A model generated the notes under the pieces. It saw nothing but the letters and a program-made list of their open reading frames with translations, ran no database searches and had not been told where the DNA came from. A stretch of 64,000 nt of DNA from Lepas anatifera (lineage: Eukaryota > Arthropoda > Thecostraca > Lepadidae): positions 228,895 to 292,894 of the forward strand of contig JAOTON010001029.1 of the NCBI GenBank assembly GCA_034440635.1. The letters are read 5' to 3'. The position numbers and the translations under genes were made by a program. How positions within the stretch are numbered: position 1 is the first letter of the stretch; each line of letters starts with the position of its first letter. Below, piece after piece: positions 23,550 through 32,939 of this stretch.

Positions 23550-24050
23550 ATTTGACCCAATTTTCATTTTCTTTCTGCCTCTGAAACAGCACCAGATATT
23601 AAAGTATCCTCACGCTCACAGTTCTTAGGGTGAACTGGGCTATCACTGGCGTTCCATGCCAACCTCGACAAGACCGCTCGGGGACAGGGAATGGTACGAA
23701 ACGGGAGATACGCCTTGGGCCGAGCAACAAGGTTTATTGAAGGGCAGTTAGCATTGCGGCTGGTGGTCCACTGGCACAGCTGCAGTGATCTATGTTCCTC
23801 TCGGCCTGTGTCCATTTTGAGTATTTTCCAGTGAGATGCTGGGAGTTTTTGGGCCTCGATTATTATTGCAAATACATTTCTTGTCAAACGCAAGTCATAT
23901 CACTTGGATTCACTGACATTTCCGATACATTTTTGTTACTTTAAAAGGATCATACAGGCTTCCGCGCTGTCTTCCACGCTGTTGAAAATGACGCAGAAAG
24001 TTAGCGCGTAGCACGGCGAGTTACGACACTACTTCCGCCACAAGTTAGCT
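23550..24050. other. No recognisable feature
   Basis: Short open frames on both strands without recognisable content. Confidence 0.35.
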
Positions 24051-24084
24051 GCGTGCCGATGGATCCCTCGAAAAGCCGCTCCGC

Positions 24085-24215
24085 GCTGCGCAGCTGCGCG
24101 CTGTCTACCGCGCGTCTGGATCTCCCAGCCCTTACGCCCCCGCGCAGCTGCGCGCTGTCTACCGCGCGTCTGGATCCCCCAGACGCCCCCGCGCAGCTGC
24201 GCGCTGCCCCAGCTA
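24085..24215. repeat. GC-rich short tandem duplication
   Basis: CGCAGCTGCGCGCTGTCTAC continuing CGCGCGTCTGGATC occurs twice, and its first part occurs a third time, with spacers of unequal length. The open frames on both strands follow from the repeat. Confidence 0.8.
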
Positions 24216-24329
24216 GTGTTATAAGGTACCTATCGGTCGTCGTTTTCAAACGTGTTTCATTTCAGTTCTCTTTGGGTGTATTCTGATCGATCTTTTTATA
24301 AAAAAAAATTGGCTCTTTTTGTGTACATC

Positions 24330-24497
24330 CCATTGCGGGGGTGCATATTCTCGCATCCTTGGTGGGGAAGGAGCAGGGAAGGGAGTGGGAAGCTAAATCT
24401 TAGGACGTGCCAACGACCATTTAGGAGGGCGCTGAGAGCCGATCGGGGAAGGTACATACATACCTGCCCCACTTGACTCGCCCTGGATCCGCCTATG
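24330..24497. repeat. Repeat fragment ending CCTGGATCCGCCTATG
   Basis: A G-rich interior is followed by CGCCCTGGATCCGCCTATGG, the same terminal motif as at 23534-23548. The opposite end was not found. Confidence 0.4.
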
Positions 24498-24499
24498 GA

Positions 24500-25355
24500 A
24501 GCATCAAAAAGAGCCTAAATGTACTTTGCCACGCGCATAATCAAGTTTTGACTATATTCTCAACATGTTTTATCCCCCTGTCGTTAAACAGCGGCTACAA
24601 ATTGTGTGGTGCCAGATAGTGAATGGTGCAATGGTGTGAATAACACAACGAATATCGTCCACTTAATAGTGGCGCTCTAGAACGAAATGCCCCTGGCACC
24701 AGTGGAAAAGTCGAAGGAAAAGCTTTGCTAACATTGTTATAAAGTGGAGTGGATTACAGTGACCCGGGACGTTTACCTTTCAAAGACAAACCCACCCATC
24801 CAAATGAAGGGTGACCTTTGTAGCGTGCACTTGATTCTAGTTAGGATGGTTCTGGTACGGTTAGCTGAGTGCGCGGTCTATGTTGATGGTGACCGGCAGT
24901 GATTCAACCCGTTTTGCGCTAGGCAGCCGGCCATCTCCGTTGACGAGGTACGGCGTCGCTGAGCCGAATGTCATGGCTGTCTCTCGGCATATTCAAAGAC
25001 GGCGAGACGCAAGAATAAACGCTCGGGATTACCTGCACCTCCTGGCTATGGACAGACATTTCTCCCACCAAAGTCGGCCTAGGTAGGTTACCCCAACACC
25101 AGAAGTTCATCGATGGGCCGTAGCATGGCGATTCCAACTGACTGTGGCCCACCCGTGCGCGTATGCATGGGAAAGCCCGGCGGAAGATTGGGCATGACCT
25201 CACGACTGCTCCGGTGTCGTCACCAACCTCGGGCCCTCTTCGGCTCTTCCTTGTCCGCGTCAACCGCCTTCCCTTCTACTTGTTTCTGTTTGTTGTCAAT
25301 CAAATTCTGTCGGACTTGCCCACGTGGAATCCCAGCTGATGTAGCTTCTTATCTT
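24500..25355. other. No recognisable feature
   Basis: Open frames at 24880-25379 on both strands carry no motif that I can name. No repeats were seen. Confidence 0.35.
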
Positions 25356-25358
25356 TTC

Positions 25359-25446
25359 CAGATCCTGTCCCCATTCTGACCCTGATCCTGACCCTGATCC
25401 TGTCCCCATTCCGACCCTGATCCTGTCCCCATCCTGACCCTGTCCC
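25359..25446. repeat. Short minisatellite, CCTGATCCTGTCCCCATTC-type
   Basis: About four imperfect units of GACCCTGATCCTGTCCCCAT(TC) in an uninterrupted run, directly upstream of the 34-bp array. Confidence 0.85.
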
Positions 25447-25489
25447 CTTCATCTCTCCCTGCTTAGAGTGTGTCACGGAATGGGCATAC

Positions 25490-26130
25490 GACTGGATTGG
25501 GCTGGAAATAATCCCCATTGGATTAGGCCGGAATGGATCCCCGAGCCTTTGATGGATTGGGTGAGATTGGATCCCCGAGCCTTTGGTGGATTAGGCCAGA
25601 ATGGATCCCCGAGCCTTTGATGGATTGGGTGGAATTCCACCCCCAAACCTTTGATGGATTAGGCCGGATTAGATCCCCGAGCCTATGATGGATTGGGCGA
25701 GATTGGATCCCCGAGCCTTTGATGGATTGGGCGGAATTTCACCCCTGAGCCTTTGATGTATTAGGCCGGGTTAGATCCCCGAGCCTATGATGGATTGGGC
25801 GAAATTGGATTCCCGAGCCTTTGATGGATTGGGCGGAATTGCACCCCCGAGCATTTGATGTATTAGGCCGGATTAGATCCCCGAGCCTATGATGGATTGG
25901 GCGAGATTGGATCCCCGAGCCATTGGTGGATTAGGCCGGAATGGATCCCCGAGCCTTTGATGGATTGGGCGGGATTGGATCCCCGAGCCTTTGGTGGATT
26001 AGGCCGGAATGGATCCCGAGCCTTTGATGGATTAGGCCGGAATGGATCCCCGAGCCTATGATGCATTGGGCGAGATTGGATGCCCGAGCCTTTGATGGAT
26101 TGGGCCGGACTGGTTAGAGGATTCGAGAAG
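25490..26130. repeat. 34-bp minisatellite, about 18-19 units
   Basis: The unit core is GGATCCCCGAGCCTTTGATG followed by GATT(G/A)GGC. Two unit variants (GGGCGAGATT and AGGCCGGAAT) alternate irregularly. The order of variants indicates local duplication of blocks of several units. Confidence 0.95.
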
Positions 26131-26220
26131 TTCTGGATCTACTTATGGATTTGGGATCTCATTCTATTTCCAAGTTTTTCATATATCTAGATTGAATTCA
26201 GCTTTAAAATTGTGGTATCT

Positions 26221-27118
26221 AAGCGGACTGCCCCGGAATGGGGACAGAAATATTGGAGCCGACCTGCCCGGACTGGCTGCAGAAAAATCGGAGCGGACTG
26301 TCCCGGACTGGCTGCAGAAAAATCGGAGCGGACTGTCCCGGACTGGCGGCAGAAACCTTGGAGCGGACTGTCCCGGACTGGCGGCAGAAACCTCACAGCG
26401 GACTGTCCCGGACTGGGGGCAGAAACCTCACAGCGGACTGTCCCGGACTGGGGGCAGAAACCTCACAGCGGACTGTCCCGGACTGGGGGCGGAAACCTCG
26501 GAGCAGACTGTCCCGGACTGTGGGCGGAAACCTCGGAGCAGACTGTCCCGGACTGGTGGCAGAAACCTCGGAGCAGACTGTCCCGGACTGGGGGCAGAAA
26601 CCTCGGAGCGGACTGTCCCGGACTGGGGGCGGAAACCTCGGAGCAGACTGTCCCGGACTGGTGGCAGAAACCTCAGAGGGGACTGTCCCGGACTGGCGGC
26701 AGAAGCCTCGGAGTGGACTGTCCCGGACTGGCGGCAGAAGCCTCGGAGTGGACTGTCCCGGACAGGCACCAGAAACCTCAGAGCAGACTGTCCCGAACTG
26801 GGGGCAGAAACCTCGGAGCGGACTGTCCCGGACTGGAGGCAGAAACCTCGGAGCAGACTGTCCCGGACTGGCGGCAGAAACCTCACAGCGGACTGTCCCG
26901 GACTGGGGGCGGAAACCTCGGAGCAGACTGTCCCGGACTGGTGGCAGAAACCTCAGAGTGGACTGTCCCGGACTGGCGGCAGAAGCCTCGGAGTGGACTG
27001 TCCCGGACAGGCACCAGAAACCTCGGAGCAGACTGTCATGGACTGGCGGCAGAAACCTCGGAGCGGACTGTCCCGGACTGCGGGCAGAAACCTTGGAACG
27101 GACTGTCCCGGATTGGAT
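26221..27118. repeat. 35-bp minisatellite, about 25 units
   Basis: The unit is GACTGGCGGCAGAAACCTCG followed by GAGCGGACTGTCCCG. Exact 35-base spacing can be read at 26341, 26376 and 26411. Variant units (GGGGGC, GGTGGC, GGCACC) form higher-order blocks; for example 26636-26786 resembles 26911-27021. The unit has no stop in the forward frames and 35 is not a multiple of 3, so all three forward frames stay open for about 300 codons. This is not evidence for a protein. Confidence 0.97.
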
Positions 27119-27130
27119 GTGAAATCCCTC

Positions 27131-27560
27131 TCTCGTAACAAACTCTGCCCTGTTTCATGTTCAGTCTCCTCGTAACACACTCTGCCCTGTTTCATTTTCA
27201 GTCCCCTCGTAACAAACTCTGCCCTGTTTCATGTTCAGTCTCCTCGTAACACACTCTGCCCTGTTTCATTTTCAGTCTCCTCGTAACACACTCTGCCCTG
27301 TTTCATGTTCAGTCTCCTTGTAACACACTCTGCCCTGTCTCATGTTCAAGTCTCCTCGTGACACACTCTGGCCTGTTTCATGTTCAGTCTCCTCGTAACA
27401 CACTCTGCCCTGTTTCATGTTCAGTCTCCTTGTAACACACTCTGCCCTGTTTCATGTTCAGTCTTCTCGTGACACACTCTGTCATATTCCTTGTTCAGTA
27501 TTTCTCGTGACACACTCTGTCATATTCCTTGTTAGTCTTTCTCGTGACATGCCCTGTTTC
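27131..27560. repeat. 37-bp minisatellite, about 11-12 units
   Basis: The unit is CGTAACACACTCTGCCCTGT followed by TTCATGTTCAGTCTCCT, with 37-base spacing at 27134, 27171 and 27208. Units decay towards the right end (CATATTCCTTGTT variants). It begins within about 15 bp of the end of the 35-bp array. Confidence 0.95.
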
Positions 27561-27879
27561 TTGCGTAGCCGTCTACCCATTGTGTGTCTTTTGTTTGCAT
27601 CACTAGGTTTAGGTTGCATCTAAATGGATTTCATGGTTACTCTTTCTGACTGTCCTGTTCTTTGTCCCTATGCTGTCTGTTAACTTTCTCGTGTTAGAAC
27701 TGGTTGTTGCGTGCTAACATCTGTCCACGTGCTCTACATTAGGAAGATTTTTTTGTTTTTTCTTCCGTGTGTCTTGATTGCGCTCTCACATCCATAAAGT
27801 ACCATCATTTGGATTTATCAGCCCCTGTCTTAAGCGTTGCTGCATTTTTAATTATTTTGATCGTCACTTTGTCATTTAA

Positions 27880-28675
27880 CACGCGCATTGGAGGGGTCTT
27901 AAGTACCCTCACCTATTTTTCCAAAAAGGCCAGAGAAGCGTTCGCCGCCGGAAATCGCCACTTAGCCACATGTGAGGGAATTTATGCACGCGTCGATTGG
28001 TGAATAAATTTTGAAGATTAGTTTATAATTTTTTCGCCTATAGACTTTCAAAGTCAGACCTATATTTTGAGACTATCGCAATCGCGCGGTCGCATCAGTT
28101 CGCCTTGCACTGTAGACCGAGTGGTGACGGCATAACGTCATATAGTGAGGAATTCTATCAAGGTCAACCCACATCAAGGTCAAGGTCACCGGTCAAGGTC
28201 ATTGACCCCAGTATTCCGGCTAGGTGGCATTGCTCAGCATGACGTATGTTATGCTATGACTTCATAGTCAAGGCTACTCGAGGTCAAGGTCACATTACAA
28301 GTTTAAAGGTGTTTTTCAAGTTCCAAGCCTGATTTTCCACCCAAAGGCTGCTATAGTGCAAGTTAATTGTACATTATTGGAATCACAATTTTGTGTTATA
28401 GGTCATTGACCTTGAGTGGTGGATTTCCGGCTTCTTTCCGCAAAATCACGGAATTTCCCAATAGGTCTCCAGCACGGCATATATTCGACCTTTACGACCT
28501 CGTTTGACCTTTATATCGACCTAGGTCAATGAAATTTTGCCTTAATGAAACATACCATAGTCCCCACGCACCCCCCAACGGGCATTTTCTAACCCTCTTA
28601 GTTTCCGAGATCTCAGGGGAACTTTAGGACCCCCTTCCATTGCGCGCTGATGTCAGACCCCTCTCCACTGCGGGG
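27880..28675 (-). mobile_element. TTAA-flanked non-coding element, family D
   Basis: The left end is TTAA-CACGCGCATTGGAGGGG. The right end is CCCCTCTCCACTGCGGGG-TTAG, with one change in the right target site. The interior carries repeated TCAAGGTCA words, for example ATCAAGGTCAAGGTCACC near 28174, and TTTCCGAGATCTCAGGGGA near the right end. The layout matches family A but the sequence is largely different. Confidence 0.75.
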
Positions 28676-28679
28676 TTAG

Positions 28680-29440
28680 CCAATCAGTGTATTAGACACA
28701 ATCTTACCTTTAATTCCCAAAGTTGTCGTTTTTGCACTTTGTAAGCAAAGGCCTTCATATATTTGCTCTCCGATCTTGGTTCTGTCCATTTCCCCGACTC
28801 ATCGTCTCACGTATAATAACAACGAACACTTTTTATGTGCTCTCCCAATTGTTTTGTAGCTCTCTAGGTTAAAGTCGCTTTCAGAGAACGACAGCTTCGA
28901 AGTCACAGCTATTGGAAGAAGTATCTTCCCGGCCGTGGCAGATACAAGGGGGCCAGGGGCCAGGGCTAGGCTCAAAGTCCCCTTTCCCAAATGCCAGAGT
29001 GCCTATAGTTTAAGGGATTGTGGCACCTGGGTCGAATCCCGGAACTTGGTGTAATTAGAGGTATGTTGAGCCCAAAATCATGAAAACATCCAATTTTCTT
29101 TTTTAAAAATGTACAGTAGGCCCAATATCTTGATGTTTAAAGTGCTCCTCTAGGGCAAAAAATAAACCTCTGCCTGCGTATGACGTCATGATCTGGCAAC
29201 TTATACCCTATTCAAAGGGCTGCAATAGGCTGACTGCTTACCGTGACGTCAGCGTGTCACCACGCCAACAGCTGACAACTGCAGGCGGCTCGTTGGGTGC
29301 ATTTCAGATAGGTTTTTCGTTTTCTCTACGGAAATTTTGAGTCCCAAGACAAATTATATATTGAGTACCCGGTTTTTTGGCATGCCTTACAACTTATCTA
29401 TCTCAGTGAAAATCACCCTATAAAGGTGCCACACTCCCTT
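28680..29440. other. No gene; one B-box-like sequence
   Basis: A B-box-like GGGTCGAATCCC lies at about 29029-29040 without a convincing A-box or cloverleaf. Otherwise nothing was recognised. Confidence 0.3.
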
Positions 29441-29445
29441 TAATG

Positions 29446-29521
29446 CATAGGCGGAGCCTGTTCCGAGCCAATGGCGGGGAGAACTCGAGGCCCCCAAAAT
29501 GTTGTGCTGGACCTGCCACTG
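29446..29521. mobile_element. 76-bp hAT-type MITE
   Basis: The ends are CATAGGCGGAGCCTG and GCTGGACCTGCCACTG. The interior GGCCCCCAAAATGT resembles the sequence just left of the foldback at 38910-38955. The flanks CCTTTAAT and CCTTTCAG match at 6 of 8 positions if the left edge is shifted by one base. Confidence 0.4.
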
Positions 29522-29715
29522 CCTTTCAGTAATTCCAGGGTAGATATCTGCACAGACCATGGCATCTTTCCGCTCGCTGTACAAGTCGGGCTAGGTGAAT
29601 TTAAGCAAATGCAAAACTTTGACAACACGAGCAGAAGCTGATTTCTTGTCAAAATTAATTCTTGTTCCGAATTCTTACCGGTATCCTCCAACCAAAGTTC
29701 AATGTTTCATCTATG

Positions 29716-29748
29716 TGTATATATATATATATATATATACATATATAT
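29716..29748. repeat. Short (TA)n microsatellite
   Basis: An alternating TA tract interrupted by CA and TG near its right end. Confidence 0.9.
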
Positions 29749-29749
29749 G

Positions 29750-30889
29750 TCTATGCTGATTGCTGAACCGCCGTTATAGACAAGAGAAACTCAAAGAGAC
29801 AAGTGTAGTGGGAATGCTTTGATCGGTCTTTGACCAAATTAATACCCTATCCCCCTCACCCTCTCCTCTACTAGAAATATGGGTATTGTAGTGTGTTCCA
29901 AGTATAAGTGATTCATTTATGACCAAAGTATATCCAAGAGCACGCGCATGAAACAGACGTTTTTTTGTATCATGTGAGCGTGATTTTTATGAAGTCTTTG
30001 TACTTGTTTATCATTTCTGTGCATTATATATGTGAATCGACTTATAAATGAATGAAAACCAGGACCCGTGCATTTCTGACTAAGACCCTACAGGTCCACT
30101 GCCGTACCCAGAAGCGAAACGAAACAGCCTGTGGTGTCCGGAACACTATATGGAAGAGCTTATAGGACTCGGTCAATCAAAAGTGGCTTTAAAGGGAATA
30201 ATTTTAAACAATGGGGCTGGTGGGCTGGTAAGCTGAAAAAGACACACCATTGGAGTAAAACTACACATCACCGACAAGAAACATGAAAAGGCGTATCATT
30301 ACGTCATACAGATCACAGAAAGGGAGCTGGAAAGGGCGCATAATTACAGCAGATTTACTCATCACTGAAAAACAGCATGAAAAATGCGTATCTTGCTTGT
30401 CGGGATTTCTTGTTAAAGTCAATCCGGCACTTCAAAATTATTCTGATGCGTGTGCAGGTATTTGGTTTCTTAAATATTGAAAGGCGTCTCTATCCTCGGT
30501 ATACCTGATGCTCTAAGCCAAAGAGATGGCATCTTCTATGTTGCCGTGAATCCCCGTCGCAGACTATCTTCTAGAGCGTTAACTGGAGCATAAAAAAATC
30601 TCCGAAAATGCTCTAAATTTTGAGGGACATCTGGAACTCTTCTGGTTTCTGCTTTGACCTTTTATTGCCCTCAGTTTATTGGGTTTTCGGAGTTCAAATA
30701 CGATAAAAATCTGAAATGAGATAGATAGGATTACGAACGGATCTAGGGTTTCGATAAGGGTCAGGGAAAGGGGGGCGGTGGCATATATCACCTGGTGGTC
30801 ACTTTCGTGCTTTTAAAGGAGCAAGATCTCGACGTGATGCTTTGGTTTTTAAGATACGCGTATTTCAAGTGTCTCCTCGGTTGATAGGG
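29750..30889. other. No recognisable feature
   Basis: AT-rich DNA with short uninformative frames. Confidence 0.4.
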
Positions 30890-31330
30890 ATCGATCAACA
30901 CTGGCAATAGAGGAGGCTTTGGCGTTACCGGACATACACATGTATGGAGCCGGGCTGGGTGGCGAGAAGATAGGGCAGAACACTGATGGGTAGACGGATA
31001 GGGAGAGAAGTAGGGAGGGTAGGGCGATGGTGGAAAGACAAGCGGGTACGGGCAGGGTGGATAGAATTAGAGAGGGGGCAGAGAAGGAAGGAGGGTACAG
31101 CGATGGTGGGCAGTCGAGAGATGGGCTGCTGCACAGGCTTGGGTAATGGGCAGAATAGGGCATGGAATATTGGCGTACCTTGGCGAGCACGGTGAGCAAT
31201 GGACGAGGCAGGGCATATATGTTGGGTTTTGGTGCTGATCATTACAATAATTGGAAAAATTACTGGTGGGTACTGGGTAATTCACTAGTGGGCACTACCT
31301 GTGAAACTTTGGGCTACATACCCACCAGTT
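30890..31330. repeat. Minisatellite-bearing dispersed repeat, copy 1
   Basis: Degenerate units of the 55-bp type (GGGCAGTC, AGAGAAGGAAGGAGGGTACA, GCGATGGTGGGCAG) are followed by a tail ATTGGAAAAATTACTGGTGG, then GTGGGCACTACC and CCCACCAGTTAGC. The same array and tail occur at 46545-56110, so array plus tail is one dispersed unit. It directly precedes the TTAA element at 31338. Confidence 0.7.
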
Positions 31331-31337
31331 AGCTTAA

Positions 31338-32391
31338 CACGCGCATTGACGTGGAGCGGGTACCCGCCCACCCTCGGATTTTTGGAGATAGAAAACGGCA
31401 CCGTGTAGCGCCGCCCTACTTGTTATACCTTATCTCCGATCATTTTACAACTTTGGACAAAATTATAATGCCGGATCATCTTAGGTCAGGTCACCAGTGC
31501 AGGTCAAGTGACCTCACCTAAGAGAAGTTGAAGATAGCATAAGTCAGAGCAGGGTGAATCTATCGGACTGAAACTCATATCAAATAAACGCCCCAACGAG
31601 TTCCATAAAACTTATTCCTTTATCTTTATATCGTTGATCTAAGATCAGGTACGAGTCATGGCCTCTCCACTGGAAATAAATGGGTAAATTGATTTAAGCT
31701 GAACAAGTTAGTACTGGGTGGTCGTAGAGCATTTATGTTACCTTCATTAGGTTAGCTTTATCCTTGCGATTCTATTTATATAAATTTTGATCTAATTTGA
31801 CCTTGCCCTGGCCTCAGGTCACGTAAAGTCGTATATTTGACCTGGTTTGACCTCGCAAGGTCATTTTATATATCATTCGATTTAGCTTTCTGCAAGTATT
31901 ATAATGGTCTAGATTACTTTGTTCTACCAAACTTTTCTCTATTTACTAGTTCAGATCTAATGATTGAAAACCTTCATCTACATGATATCCCTATGGTGGT
32001 ATGACTTGACCTTTAGTGACCCTAAATGTGACCTCACAAAAGATGGTCCAAATGTTTTCTGTAGAGAATTGATTGGATGGGCTATCCAACGCCGCCTACC
32101 GTTTTTCGCTATCTAGCGTGGCTTCTGAGGTCGTAGGGGGGGGCGGGTATGATTAATAATTGTTGGGGTTTAACGACGCATCAACTGCCAGGGTCATACG
32201 GCGTCGCCAACTCTCACCCTGTTGGAAGGGATTTTGGGTATCAGATCAACTTACTCAGAGGCTCCGCCGGGACTTGAACCCAGGACCAGTGGCTTAGAAG
32301 ACAAGGGTGCTATCAACTAAGCCACCTCATCCGGGGGTACCCGGGCCCCCGTCAAAGCGAAGGAGGCTCAGACCCTCGTCAATGCACGTGT
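31338..32391 (+). mobile_element. TTAA-flanked element, family A, with a SINE inserted
   Basis: The left end is TTAA-CACGCGCATTGACGTGG and the right end is CCTCGTCAATGCACGTG followed by TTTAA. The body parallels 19957-20799 and 58583-59435. It is more diverged and is interrupted at 32150-32332 by a SINE inside the right-hand GGCGGGTACCCG palindrome. Confidence 0.85.
32150..32332 (-). mobile_element. tRNA-derived SINE nested in a TTAA element
   Basis: On the minus strand it begins GGATGAGGTGGCTTAGTTG (A-box). It has B-box GGGTTCAAGTCCC and the tail GAGAGTTGGCGACGCCGTAT then GTTAAACCCC with an ATT-rich end. It is nearly identical in layout to 5994-6183. The short flanks GCGGGTA (left) and GGGGGTA (right) are a likely target duplication. 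Confidence 0.85.
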
Positions 32392-32663
32392 TTAAATATG
32401 CTCTATGTTGCAGCAATATGACGTATTTTCCCAAAACACCAAAATGATGGTGGCTGCTCCAGGTGCACTGGCGGAGGAGGCGGGGTTATTAGAAAAGGTG
32501 CAGTCAACTGGCTTGCTTATTTACTATACATATGCTCCGGTGTTTGTGTGAACTTTACTGCATCTGAAGAGCCCCTTGCCAATAAACTCACTGAGATTCA
32601 TAATTGTTCAAGCAGATCTCTGTTACCGTGTTCAAGATGATCAGCTCTAATCCCTACGCTTAA

Positions 32664-32934
32664 CACGCGCATTGACGGGAGGCGGGTACCCGCCCACTCG
32701 GGTTTTTCGGAGATAGCAAGAAAAAAACGGCAGCGCGTAGCGCCGCCGTACTTGGCATACCTTTTTTCTCATCATTTTTGCAACTTTTGTGAAAATTTTA
32801 AGGTTAGGTCATCTCAGGTCATGTCACCAGTACAGGTCAAGTGACCTGACCTCATAAAAGATTAAGATAGCATAAGTTGGAACTGGGTGAACTCAACAAA
32901 GCTAGGGTTGCCCAGACCCCCGTCAATGCGCGGG
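32664..32934 (+). mobile_element. Internally deleted TTAA element, family A (271 bp)
   Basis: TTAA abuts both ends (32660-32663 and 32935-32938). The left 230 bp matches the family A 5' part: GGCGGGTACCCGCC, GGGTTTTTCGGAGATAGCA, then the AGGTCA block. It then jumps directly to the right-end text CCCAGACCCCCGTCAATGCG. The central roughly 570 bp are missing while both ends are kept. Confidence 0.9.
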
Positions 32935-32939
32935 TTAAA

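Noticed and set aside
24053..24286. Forward and reverse frames in the CGCAGCTGCGCG region
   Set aside because: They result from a short GC-rich duplication, with no protein features.
26221..27118. Regularly spaced repeats resembling a CRISPR array
   Set aside because: Units abut directly with no unique spacers. This is a minisatellite in animal DNA.
26192..27175. 327-codon open frame encoding a 35-residue repeat protein
   Set aside because: All three forward frames and part of the reverse strand are open because the 35-bp unit lacks stops. No codon bias or start context supports one frame.
28996..29040. tRNA-like sequence with B-box GGGTCGAATCCC
   Set aside because: No usable A-box, and no acceptor or anticodon stem could be drawn.
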